The notes beneath the pieces were generated by a model that searched no databases, was not told the origin of the DNA, and saw only the letters and a program-made list of their open reading frames with translations. Below, in pieces: positions 36,976 through 49,100 of a stretch of DNA of 64,000 nt. This DNA comes from Delphinus delphis (taxonomy: Eukaryota; Chordata; Mammalia; Artiodactyla; Delphinidae), in the NCBI RefSeq assembly GCF_949987515.2, contig NC_082683.1:125822582-125886581 (forward strand). Direction: 5' to 3'. Each line of letters begins with the position of its first letter. Position 1 is the stretch's first letter. A program made the translations under genes and the position numbers.

Positions 36976-38980
36976 GAGCTATCAGAAAGAGAATAAATTT
37001 AACTAAGATGCCTCTTTAGACCAATTATGGGTAGAGCAATTTACATTCAGCCTCTGACATCTGCTTTTGTCCTTTATTATTAAGGAATTGGATAAAATGT
37101 CAATATGATAGTAATAGATGTTAGGAAACTAAAATTATCAGAGACATAAAAATATCTAATGATTTTGACTCTAAAGTTATTTCTCTTTATGCTGAATTAT
37201 AGGATTATAGGAGACAGGGCAGAAGAATTTCTGAAGTGTTTTGGGAAGAGAATTAGATATTAATTACAGAATAAGATATTTTTCCTACTCTGGAAAATGA
37301 AAAATATTTAAAATAAATTAAACATTTAATGTTTAAAATAAAGGCCGGAACACATTTCCTGTTAAAGGTACTAAAATGTCTCCACATTAGAAACATGTGG
37401 GCCACTCTTCCAAGAAAATGTTTCTCTGAGGTATTTTCCTTAGAAGAGAGAATCTTTTTGGTTCTTATTGTAAAAATCTTGGAGAAGCTTGAAAACAGCA
37501 AAGCAAACAGGAAACAGAATTCAATTTGTGGAAAGCTCAGAGAAGAAAAGCAAATCACTGAAAATGTAGCTCCCTCTGAAGATTCTTTAAACACAGAAGG
37601 TAGGAAAGCAATGATAATAAAAAAGCTGGCATAGAGATAAGTTAATGAGAATATGGTGTGCCAGCGACTGACTGGTGTTTTTCTAGGGCTTTATTCTACC
37701 CTTTTACACAAAGTCTCCTCTCAAAAATGCACCCCAAACACTCTTTTTCATGCTATCTGAAACAAGTTCAGAGTCAAGTTTATAAAAATTCACCAGAAAT
37801 AATTTAGCCCAGAACAGCAAAGATCTAGAAGAATTTTGAGTTCTAGGACATTATAGACACACATAAAGAATGTGGTCAAGTCTTGACCTTTCCTACCTCA
37901 GATTTCCATTAATAGAATGAGGATGATACATTTTTCTATTTACCTCTTTGACTAAATAATTTTCTTAGGGTGGGTGGGTTTGTTGTCGACAGATTCTGAG
38001 GCACTGAGTTCTCTGTCGCCTCAGATCTGAAAAATGACTGGGCTGGTTGAATGATTGTTGTTCATTACATTGGGACCAGGAGTTGAACCTCACTGACCTG
38101 CTGAATTTCAGAATAAGCTGAGAAAATTGCTAGAGCTATCCTCGTGCTATGTGGCTAACTGGATATGTTAAGAGGCTTTCAGAACTGTGCAGCTGCTATG
38201 GTGCAGCTAGGACAGCCAAAGCCCTCTGAGACTCCTGGATGGGGTGCTAGGGACAGGTCTCAGTAGCCATCTGCTTCCAGTTATCATGTTGTTAACCTCC
38301 GTGGCAGTGTCCAGTGTGCAGGGGGAGGTTACGTGGGAATTCTTGTCTCTGTAGCTCATACCGCAGTTCAAACATTCCTTCTGAGTTCACCTGCTGTAAA
38401 ATAAGATCCCTAAGACCTTACTCCATAGAATTGTGCTGGTTGCTCCTGACAGAGAGACTGTAAATCACTGTGAGAAGAGAAAAGAAAAGCACCGTCTCTG
38501 ACAGCCTCCACTTCCTGGATTTAGTGGATGTTACATGATCCTCTGGTGTTCATCAGTTTACTGACCATTTTCCAATATTTTATCAGTCAGAAAGTTGTGG
38601 AAGTTTGTAAGGCTAAAGCACAGGGCTACTAAGAAGTGCTGAGAGAGCAAATGGAGCTGAAAACAGCCCTGTTCTACCTGCCCCATCCTGTTCTCTAACC
38701 TGAAGCTGTGTCTGCCTGGAGGGCAGAGTGTCTTTTTCTTTGCACCAAGCCACCACAGTCCAGCAGCAGCATGGCCGAGGCACTGGGGGTTCTGTGACAA
38801 TGAGTACATCTGATTCTACTGCAAAAGCTTATGGTACATACTGCCAAAAGCAAACCTTCACGTCGACTTTTTCCATCCCATCAGTATACACCACAAAAAA
38901 AAGATAGCAGCAGCATTCCCTTCATTGTATTTTTAAAGATCATAACCTCCTCGGCCACTTATCCTGTTGTGTAAGGGGTA
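36976..38980. other. Gene-free stretch of 2.0 kb
   Basis: No exon or clear repeat recognised. Overlapping sense/antisense open frames at 37,253-37,634 show no family resemblance. Confidence 0.45.
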
Positions 38981-38982
38981 AG

Positions 38983-39234
38983 AGTTGTCCTTTTTGGGTG
39001 TTTTGGCATTGCAGAGCATTAAGGATCAAGAAGAATGCATCTTGTAAATTTGTTGCTAAAATTCAGTCACATGCAGGCTATGTTCTGCCTTTAAACTTTC
39101 CGTTTCTCAGATGTGCCTGTACACTTAGTTCCATTTCCCTTGCCCCACAGAGGCTCTCTGCCCATAGCTCATAAACTGGGGAGGGTGACGGTGGAGGATG
39201 TCTCCATGCAGAACAGGAGCTGACACACTTCCTT
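38983..39234 (+). repeat. Left arm of an inverted duplication
   Basis: Matches the reverse complement of 39,897-40,134 along its whole length at roughly 88% by eye, with one indel of about 15 nt (around 39,181-39,196). Shared landmarks: TTTGGCATTGCAGAGCATTAAGGAT, TTCTGCCTTTAAACT, CAGATGTGCCTGTAC, GCCCCACAGAGGCTCTCTGCC and CAGGAGCTGACACACTTCC. It is not a repeat I recognise. Confidence 0.9.
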
Positions 39235-39896
39235 TACAATACTTTCTTTAGTAATATTTAGCTTACTAAGATGTTTGTTATTATTGTAATTTTTACTGTT
39301 TCTTTCAAACAGAGTATTAATCCTTCTCCTGAAAACGCACTTTGACAACTTCCTGTATAGATAATGAAGTTATTTTTAAGGGTTATCTGAGTTCACTTTT
39401 AATTCCTTAAGAAAACAGCAATTGGAATTGTGAGATACTACCTAATGGTGATAAGGGTTCTGTAGCTTCCGCCAACCAACCTGGTTGACTAGAAGCTGCA
39501 TCCCAGGGCTGCAAAAAAGTATTCTTTTATGGCACAGAGAGTTTCCTCTGCTGGGCTGCACCCAAGTTATGATGGTGATTTTGAATGTGTATTTTAACCC
39601 AAAGAAAAGACTTAATATCAGCAAGCTCAGTGCCACCATAACACAGTATGAGAAGTTAAGGAAATTCTAGCTGAGGTGTAGGCAAAGAATCAAGTTTACA
39701 TTGTCACATAGTTTACTTGCTATTTCTTTTTTTCAAATAGCTATGTATTAAGCTATAATAAAACCTGAATAAAATACTATGGAGGGTACTGAAGAGTGAA
39801 GGCATATTTTCTCCTCTAGATGAGCAGCTGACCCCATCAGACCCCATCTCCCCTGAGGACAGTACAGCACATGTGTCATTGGCAACCGCATTTGAC

Positions 39897-40134
39897 AAGG
39901 AAGTGTGTCAGCTCCTGGTCTGCATGGAGACATCCCCTGTTTCTGAGCTTCAGGCAGAGAGCCTCTGTGGGGCAGTGGAAATGGAACTAAGGGTACAGGC
40001 ACATCTGACAAATGGGGAGTTTAAAGGCAGAACACAGGCTACATGTGAATGAGTTTTTAGAAAAAAATTTACAAGATGCATTCTTCTTCATCCTTAATGC
40101 TCTGCAATGCCAAAGCATCCAAAAAAGACAACTT
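39897..40134 (-). repeat. Right arm of an inverted duplication
   Basis: Partner of 38,983-39,234 in reverse orientation, with a spacer of about 660 bp. Both arms conserve a potential splice acceptor (GCATTGCAG) followed by ten open codons and TAA, which may be chance. Confidence 0.9.
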
Positions 40135-40418
40135 GGAAACTGCAAGGTGAAGTTTGGGGAGGGTTGTGGAGGGAGAGAATGGGGTTGGTCTTGGGCAGTG
40201 AAAGTTCTGGAATCTATTTGTTTCTCCAAGTTCTGAACTGGGATTTGTAAACTGTAAAGTCACAAACCCAATTTTTAAGAAAAGTGAACAAGGCTTCCTA
40301 TTTTATTGTGAAAACAGGATGACAGGATGAAAAATATTATGAGAATTCATGAACATAATAATTTCCATTTATACATAGGAACCATGTGGAAGGAAGCATG
40401 GTAAGTGCTCAATACTAC

Positions 40419-40536
40419 TTTTTTTTTTTTTTTTTTTTTTTTGTAGTGAAGGAAGGTGAAGCATTTATTGTAAGGCACCAGTGCAAGGAGAATGCGTGAC
40501 TCATGCTCTAAAACTCCAAACTCCCTGAAAGGTTTC
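40419..40536 (-). pseudogene. Short retrocopy of an mRNA 3' end (source unknown)
   Basis: On the minus strand: unique text, then ACAATAAATGCTTCACCTTC and CTTCACTAC followed by about 25 A. AATAAA is 20 nt from the poly(A) tract, as in a processed transcript. Flanks CAATACTACTT (40,411) and CAATATTAACT (about 40,537) may be a decayed duplication. It is too short to show coding sequence, and I do not recognise the parent. Confidence 0.6.
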
Positions 40537-40559
40537 CAATATTAACTATTATTCCTTAA

Positions 40560-41250
40560 AAGAATTCTGTTAGGGAGATATTACTATAAACCCCATTTTG
40601 CAGTTGGGGAAACTGAATTTTAACCCAAGTATTGGACTCCAAAGCTCATTGTCTTAACATATATGCCTCTTTAAATAATTAAGCTATTTACATGGGAAAG
40701 TGCACTATGCATCCTTCTCCTGGATTTATATCCATAATTTTATCTCAAGTGTCTTTTGCTGCCAGCTATCTTGGGTAGATGTGTCCCTGTTCGGCTGTCA
40801 CCTCCAGAATTATCTTTAATGCCCAGGATTATCTAGTTCCTAGGACTGGGCTTCTGCTTTGACTCCTGCTGTTTTCACTGGACCCCCCTCCCGTTCAGGG
40901 CCAGTGTCTCTTCTACTCCTGGAGAGGCCTCCTAGATGACACCTCTTTGGGTATCTAATTTGTCATGGAGAACTGAGAGATACCTATTTGTCTCAAAATT
41001 ATTGATGCTGACTATTGTTATTGGACTCTATCTAATGCTTTGTACCTCCTCAATTAGCTAAAACTGCTGTCAGGGCCTATTCTACCTTATCTAGTAGGTG
41101 GATCTGGAATTGTAGCTGTGATACTTGCAGTAGCAGTATCCTAGGTAAAAGCATCTAACTACTACATGTCCTCTCAGTAGCTACTCCTGTGCATTTACCT
41201 GATGGAATACAAATTATTTGATTATAAATGACTTTCTTCATATTATAGTT
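40560..41250. other. Gene-free stretch
   Basis: Nothing recognised apart from a weak MIR-like motif (CCATTTTGCAGTTGGGGAAACTGAATTTTAA) near 40,592. Confidence 0.4.
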
Positions 41251-41255
41251 TTATT

Positions 41256-41305
41256 TATATATATATATATATACATACATACATACACACATATATGATA
41301 TATAT
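41256..41305 (+). repeat. (TA)n/(CATA)n microsatellite
   Basis: Alternating TA then CATA and CACA units. Confidence 0.9.
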
Positions 41306-41547
41306 GCATTAGGGATTTATGTATAATACATATAATTTTTAATGATGTGTGTAAATAAGTTTCTTTAACAATGACTTTCATTTCGGAATAATAAAAGGGT
41401 GCTAAGAAATATATGTGATGAAAAATAGGCATTGTAAGACTACTGGGGTGGTGAAGAGTGAAGCTTTTAAAAAGACTTCAGTTCAGATTCTGATTCTGAA
41501 TGTCAGGAATGTGATTGGGATCAAATTACTTACTTTCTTGAGTCTCA

Positions 41548-41859
41548 ATTTTTTTTGTTGTTGTTGTTCATTAATTTATTTTCGGCTGTGTTGGGTCTTC
41601 GTTGTTGTATGTGGTCTAGTTGTGGCAAGCGGGGGCTTCTCTTGTTGCGGAGCATGGGCTCTAGGCATGTGGGCTTCAGTAGTTTTGGTGCACGGGCTCT
41701 GTAGTTGTGGCTCGCGGGCTCTAGAGCACAGGCTCAGTAGTTGTGGTGCATGGGCTTAGTTGCTCCGCGGCATGTGGGATCTTCCTGGACCAGGGCTCGA
41801 ACCCATGCCCCCTGCATTGGCAGCTGGATTTTTAAACACTGCACCACCAGGGAAGTCCC
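41548..41859 (-). mobile_element. CHR-type SINE (long variant)
   Basis: TTTTTTTTGTTGTTGTTGTTC then TTTCGGCTGTGTTGGGTCTTCG...GCACCACCAGGGAAGTCCC. A short duplication CTCAATTT flanks it. Confidence 0.93.
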
Positions 41860-41869
41860 TCAATTTCTT

Positions 41870-42940
41870 TATAAAATTTAGATAGTAATTATAACCTAAT
41901 TCAGGGCTGTTACGAATATTATATGTTAGTATATGTAAATCTCTTCTACCCTGCATATAGTAAATGCTGAAAACTGTTAGCTATTATGATCATTATTAAA
42001 ATGGGGATGATATATACTTTATGAGGTTATAAATATTAAGCAAGATATATACAAAGTGCCTAGTTAACAGATGTCCAGTAAATATCACATTTCATTGAAT
42101 CCAAGTCGTACCATTATTTTAGGTACCTTCAAGAAGGAAAAAAATACTGCCAGTTGTACAATAATTATTAGACAGTAACGTAGACCCCAATTTTAGATAT
42201 GTTAAGTGTGAACATTTTTGCATTAGAATCAAAATACTTATTCTCCCCTTCTTTGCCCTACTTAACTAGTGAAGAGTCTTTACTCCCCAGAATCTGGAAT
42301 TCTGTTTCCTATTCTTTTTCCTCCTACCAAGACCCTAGGGTCTCCTACTTCCTTGGCTAAAAAGGGCTACAAGCACTGTAAGTTTTCTGTACCATCTTTA
42401 TATTCTCTATCATGATTCCCCTTATTTCTTCCATCTTAATGTTGAATTCAACTGCTCAGCATTCTAATTCTTATTATACAAGATAAATGAATATAAAAAT
42501 AAAACAAAACAAAAACTTCTTCCTAGTTACCCAAGGCCTTCAATCTAATATTTAGATTCAGAATCATTTAGTGATGCATATGTATGCCTTTAGAATTAAC
42601 AGCATGGTGATCGATCAGGCACTTCATGTGAACAGAAACTGACAAAGACTGGGAAGAAATTCAAACTTGAGGTAAAAAATGGCAGATTTTCCTGGGAACA
42701 AATTTATATGCTAAAGGTGGTAGAAAGGTCAAATTGAATGAAAGTGGAGAACAGAAAACTTTCCCACAAAATGATTTCCTAGGAGCTCTTTTCAAATGCT
42801 GAGGAGCACTATTTTTTCAGTCTCACTTAGCAAGTACAATGTCGCTAATATAGTTGGTCTCTTATTTGGATAAACAAAACTAAATATCATAATTTCAGAA
42901 AAAAATAACAGCAAAGCAGAACTCGAACATTCAAGTTTTG
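41870..42940. other. Gene-free stretch upstream of the METTL18 3' end
   Basis: Could contain METTL18 3' UTR if the distal polyadenylation site is used. No exon recognised. Confidence 0.4.
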
Positions 42941-42949
42941 GTTATTTTG

Positions 42950-42955
42950 TTTATT
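42950..42955 (-). terminator. Candidate METTL18 polyadenylation signal
   Basis: AATAAA on the minus strand, 24 nt downstream of the METTL18 stop codon. It would give a very short 3' UTR, so a more distal signal could be the main one. There is no transcript evidence. Confidence 0.3.
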
Positions 42956-42978
42956 TCACTTAGGACACTCAGTGGGCA

Positions 42979-44309
<1,331 letters not shown>

Positions 44310-44494
44310 CTGGAGAAAAAAAAAAAGAAAATTGTTATTAAAAAGCAAAATGACACATTTTACGTAAATGTAATATTAAACAGTCCCCTGCTCCACCCCC
44401 AGCAGCTGCCTTTTCTATGAAAGCGGTGGAGGGACAGGGAGATGAAGAGACTTGAAAACACACACACCCTTCAGGTTTCAAAAACTGCAGAAGA

Positions 44495-44785
44495 GGGCTT
44501 CCCTGGTGGCACAGAGCTTGAGAATCTGCCTGCTAATGCAGGGGACACGGGTTTGAGCCCTGGTCTGGGAGGATCCCACATGCCGCGGAGCAACTAGGCC
44601 CGTGAGCCACAAGTACTGAGCCTGCGCATTTGGAGCCTGTGCTCCGAAACAGTGAGAAGCCACGATAGTGAGAGGCCCGCGTACCGCGATGAAGAGTGGC
44701 CCCCGCTTGCCACAACTAGAGAAAGCCCTCGCACAGAAACCAAGACCCAACACAGCAAAAATAAATAAATTAATTAATAAACTCC
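44495..44785 (+). mobile_element. CHR-type SINE (long variant) in the METTL18 5' intron
   Basis: GGGCTTCCCTGGTGGCACAGAGCTTGAG...CAGCAAAAATAAATAAATTAATTAATAAACTCC. Lies antisense to METTL18, in the predicted 5'-UTR intron. Confidence 0.93.
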
Positions 44786-45530
44786 TACCCCCGACATCTT
44801 AAAAAAAAAAAAGCTGGAGAAAAGAATAAACCGTAAAAACAAACAAAATAACAGCAGCAGCAACAACTAGAAATAAGGTAAAGTCCAAAATTCTCAGGCA
44901 GGAAATGACAAGCCTAGCTATTTAGTGTGTTTCATCTGTCACGACCCTGCCCAAACATATTAACCTCCGAAACTGCCAGAATCTCTTCAATCTGTTACCG
45001 TTTCAAGTAACAGGACTTCAAGATTGTATTTTGATAAATGAACATCCCTTTAAAAACAGGCACAGGTATGCTCTGATGTGTGTAAATTCATTCAGATGAC
45101 CTCACTACAAACATTTCGTGGAGACCTGCAGCTCTAAGTGTACTGGGAGTGAGGTAACTGTGGAGTAATTAGTAAAGATTAGCTTGACACAGAATAAGGG
45201 CACTGAACTGTGCGGGGAGATCCGTAGAAAATGGAAGCAACTTAATAAAGAGACTCTTCTCTGTATCTACTGGCTAGACACTTAAAATATACCGTCTACT
45301 TCAATTTGCACAACAGTTCTGGCAGGTGGGTCTTTATCCCCATTACATAGGACGTACAGAGTAGGGTCAACACATTAAGTGGGTAGGAAGGCGCCTGTTT
45401 CTATCCCATTTCACAGCGGGGCTTGGAGTCATTTCTGGCTGTAAGTCCCAGGTCAAACCCGACACCAGATGTGCAACCTCAAAGCCCCAAGGGACGGAAT
45501 GTAGCAAATCTGTGGACTCCCGGCCCTCAC

Positions 45531-46110
45531 CTCCCCCAAAGCGTCTCAAAAGCAACGTTACAGCGATCCAGACCTGTGGACGCTAGCTCCCCGGCAGGTT
45601 CCCAGCTCCAGAGTAATCCGGCCAGACCCTCCCGACTGAAAGCGCGCACCAGTGTGTCGAGGCCTCCGCGGGCCAGACAAGCCCGGCTTTATTCCCAGTC
45701 GTGTGGGGCCCGGGCTCACTAAGGAAAGCGGCGCCCTTCCTCTCTATGGTTTTGGCTCGCAAGGCCTGCCGGGACGGTGGGAGTTTCCGGTCTTGGCTCC
45801 GGCGGGAGTGTTTCGAAGCTTTGGTCTTGGGCGAAAGCATGTCTCAGGAACGCGCTGTCCCGGCGAGCGCGGTTCCCCTGGAAGAATTAAGTAGCTGGCC
45901 GGAGGAGCTATGCCGCCGGGAACTGCCATCTGTCCTGCCTCGGCTCCTTATATCCTTCATTGTCACTTCCACCTAGAGAGGGGTGTGGGGCCTGTCTCCA
46001 ACCTTCTCTCCTGTCTCATCACACCCGCTGCAGGGCCGTGTTGGGTTCCTGCGGCTTCAACCCTCTCCTTTCTCTGTTGATGAGCGAGATGAGTAAGCGA
46101 GGGAAGGAAG
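45531..46110. promoter_or_regulatory. Bidirectional GC-rich promoter of METTL18 and FIRRM
   Basis: The region between the two divergent genes is clearly richer in G+C and CpG than its surroundings, with runs such as GGCGCC, GCGCGC and CCGGCGAGCGCGG. The FIRRM start codon lies inside it at 45,839. METTL18 should begin here on the other strand, because its coding exon has an upstream acceptor at 44,309/44,310. Head-to-head genes sharing a CpG island are common in mammals, and this pair is arranged the same way in human. I did not identify a TATA box or map exact start sites. Confidence 0.7.
45839..45949 (+). CDS. FIRRM: FIRRM coding exon 1
   Basis: Encodes 37 residues, MSQERAVPAS through LPSVLPRLL, ending in phase 0. 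The ATG context is GAAAGCATGT. The exon ends at CTT directly before ATATCCTT, with no GT at the junction. Reading on past this point gives nonsense and a stop within 12 codons, which supports the AT-AC donor. Confidence 0.95.
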
Positions 46111-49100
46111 GGCGTGCGAGAGCCGTGGGTGCCGAGACCGAAGGCATGCCTGGCTTTGGCATCCGAAGGGCTTGCAGAGGTGTTCTGCCAGTGGTTTTGG
46201 CAGTGGATGTGGCGTTTTCTGCCATTTCTCTGGGCCTTTGAGTTGCTCTGTACGTGCAGTTAAGCGTGAGTACTTTTCCATGGGGCGGCGGGAGCGGGGA
46301 GAGGCAAGGACTCAGACTTGAGCTGTAAGGTGAGGTGACTGGATGAAGTAGAGAGAGCGAGGTACTCTGAGCTCTCATCTCTAAAATGGGTGGTGAAAAT
46401 GAATACCTTCCTCACTGTTTTGAGAATCTAAAGGACGTAGTTCTGACATGGTGCCAAGTCTGTAAAAGATGTTAAATAAATACAAATGTTCTTCCCCTCC
46501 CCTTTTGAACCTCTTTCGGTTTATTGCTGGTGAGAAGGAGTTGCTTCCTTTGCTAATTGGCTTTCATCTGCTGGGTGTGAGGTACTTAACGTCTCCGTTG
46601 TCCAGATGCAGGTCATTTAGAAGTCGAATCTTTTTTTGGTTGTAAATGTACCTGGAGTCCTAGCCCTTCATGTTAAAGGGTAATTTTTTTTTTAACAGCT
46701 TTGAGCACATAAAACTACACTCAAAAGAAAAACAAGACCTTCACTTGAGAGAGTCTGAACACTGCAAAAATAATTTTTTACAGCTGAAGCCAAATATAAA
46801 TATTACGGTCACATAGAAATCATTCACCTGGGCATTGGCAGGTGGTCCCACTTAGGTACCAAAGCGCTTTCTTAGTTATTGTGTAGACATGGAACTGCTG
46901 TCCTCAAGGATTTTTGATTTTTTTTGATTTTCCTCCTCCTCAAAAAATTTTACTAGGTACAGAATATTATATGTACCAGGCAGTGTTAGGCTTCGGGGGA
47001 ACAAAGATAAGAAACACGGTTCCTCTTTTTCTTCTCAAGCTTATAGGGGGATTTCAATAATTGAAAGTCAAGCTTGTTTATTTATTTATTTTTATTATTA
47101 TTATTATTTTTTGCGGTACGCGGGCATCTCACTGTTGTGGCCTCTCCCGTTGCGGAGCACAGGCTCCGGACGCGCAGGCTCAGCGGCCATGGCTCACAGG
47201 CCCAGCCGCTCCGCAGCATGTGGGATCTTCCCGGACCGCGGCACGAACCCGTGTCCCCTGCATCATCAGGCGGACTCTCAACCACTGCGCCACCAGGGAA
47301 GCCCTATTTTTTTTACTTTTTATAAATTTATTTATTTTTGGCTGTGTTGGGTCTTTGTTGCTGCGCACGGGCTTTCTCTACTTGTGGCAAGTGGGGGCTG
47401 CTCTTCATTGCGGTGCACGGGCTTCTCGTTGTGGTGGCTTCTTGTTGCGGAGCACGGGCTCTAGGCGCACGGGCTTCAGTAGTTGTGGCACGTGGGCTCA
47501 GCAGTTGTGGCTCGCGGGCTCTAGAGCGCAGGCTCAGTAGTTGTGGCACACGGGCTTAGTTGCTCCGTGGCGTGTGGGATCTTCCCGGACCAGGGCTCGA
47601 ACCTGTGTCCCCTGCATTGGCAGGTGGATTCTTAACCACTGCACCACCAGGGAATTCCCAAGCTTGTTTATTTACATTTAAAAAAAAAAATCAACATTCT
47701 CACCTGGTTTTGCATCTCAAACTTAAAATTCAAAAGAACCCAAACCTGTTCTTCCCGCCAGTCTTCTTCATCTAAATAAATGGTTTTACAAGCCAAAACC
47801 TTCAGTCCTCTCTCTCTCACATCCAATCAGCAAGTCCTTTTGTTTCTGACCTAGACTATATCTTGAATCCAAATGCTTATCTCCATCCTGGTTGCTACCA
47901 TTCTTTCAAACCTCCATAACCTCTCACCTGAACTATTGTTAATAGCTCCCTTGCTTCTACTCACGTCCTCTTATAATCCATTCTCCAAAATAAGTTCACA
48001 AAACAGTGAAAAACATGTTGTTTACTTTTTAAACCACTCCCTCCACCCCAGTGGCTTCTTAACAAATTAGGAATAAAATCTAAACTTTTACCTTCAAGGC
48101 TCCTCCTGTTCTAAGCCTTTTCCTCGCTTACCTAGCTCACTACACTCTGTCCACATATACATGAAGCTCACCTACCTCAGGATCTTCATTTTTGCTGATC
48201 CTTCAGCGTAGTTCTTCTCTCAGCCTTTTGTCCATCTCATAATTCAGATCTCAGCTCAGATGTCACGCCAGCAAGCCATTTTCAGTGTCCTCAGTCTTAG
48301 GTGGTTCTCCCAAACCCAGACTGTAATACTTATCTCATTGCCCTGTTCAGTTTTCTAAAGAGCAGAAGCAACCTTAATGGAAATTATCTTGTTTACTTTG
48401 TTTTCTTTTTACTTTTCCTCACTGTACTGTAAAGTTCATAAAGGCAGGAATTTTGTTTTCTCCAGCACCTAGAATAGTACCTGGCACATAGTAAGCATTC
48501 AGTGAAGGGCTAAAAGATATTGTCATGTTTTAAAACTGCCTGAAAATCTCATTAGATAAATTTTTTTTCAGCTTTTGGTTTTACTTCAGCACTTTTTCTA
48601 CAAATGAAAGAAATTTTCAGTAACTCCATCACCCAAACATAATTATTTTCATGTTTTGCATTTCACACGTTATTTTCCAGTCTTTCTTTTTTTTGCGGGG
48701 GGGGGGGGGGGGTCGCGCCGCTTGGCCTGCGGGATCTTAGTCCCCCGACCAGGGATCAAACTTGTGCCCCCTGCAGTGGAAGCGCGGAGTCTTAACCACT
48801 GGACTGCCAGGGAAGTCCCTTATTTTCCAGTCTTTACCTGCATGTCTGCATAATTATAACTTATGTTTAATTTTGGAAGAGGCTAGAATTTTTTTGACCT
48901 TTACTGAAATTGATCCACGATGCAAATTCTACCCTACTGAACTAAAATGAGTTAATGACTATATTTCATTTTGATTGCTGCTGTAAGATGTATATGCAAA
49001 GTAAGATTTCAGAAAAAGAATCAATTCCTGTATTACTGTGACAGAGTTATGGCTTATTCATTTTTCTTATTGACACATACTTTAATAAGTTGTATATTAT

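Noticed and set aside
45423..46378. Overlapping open frames on both strands in the promoter region
   Set aside because: Expected by chance in GC-rich DNA with few stops. Only the frame starting at 45,839 is supported by splicing and protein similarity.
47061..47775. Cluster of open frames up to 159 codons
   Set aside because: All come from the two adjacent CHR SINEs. No splice sites or host protein similarity.
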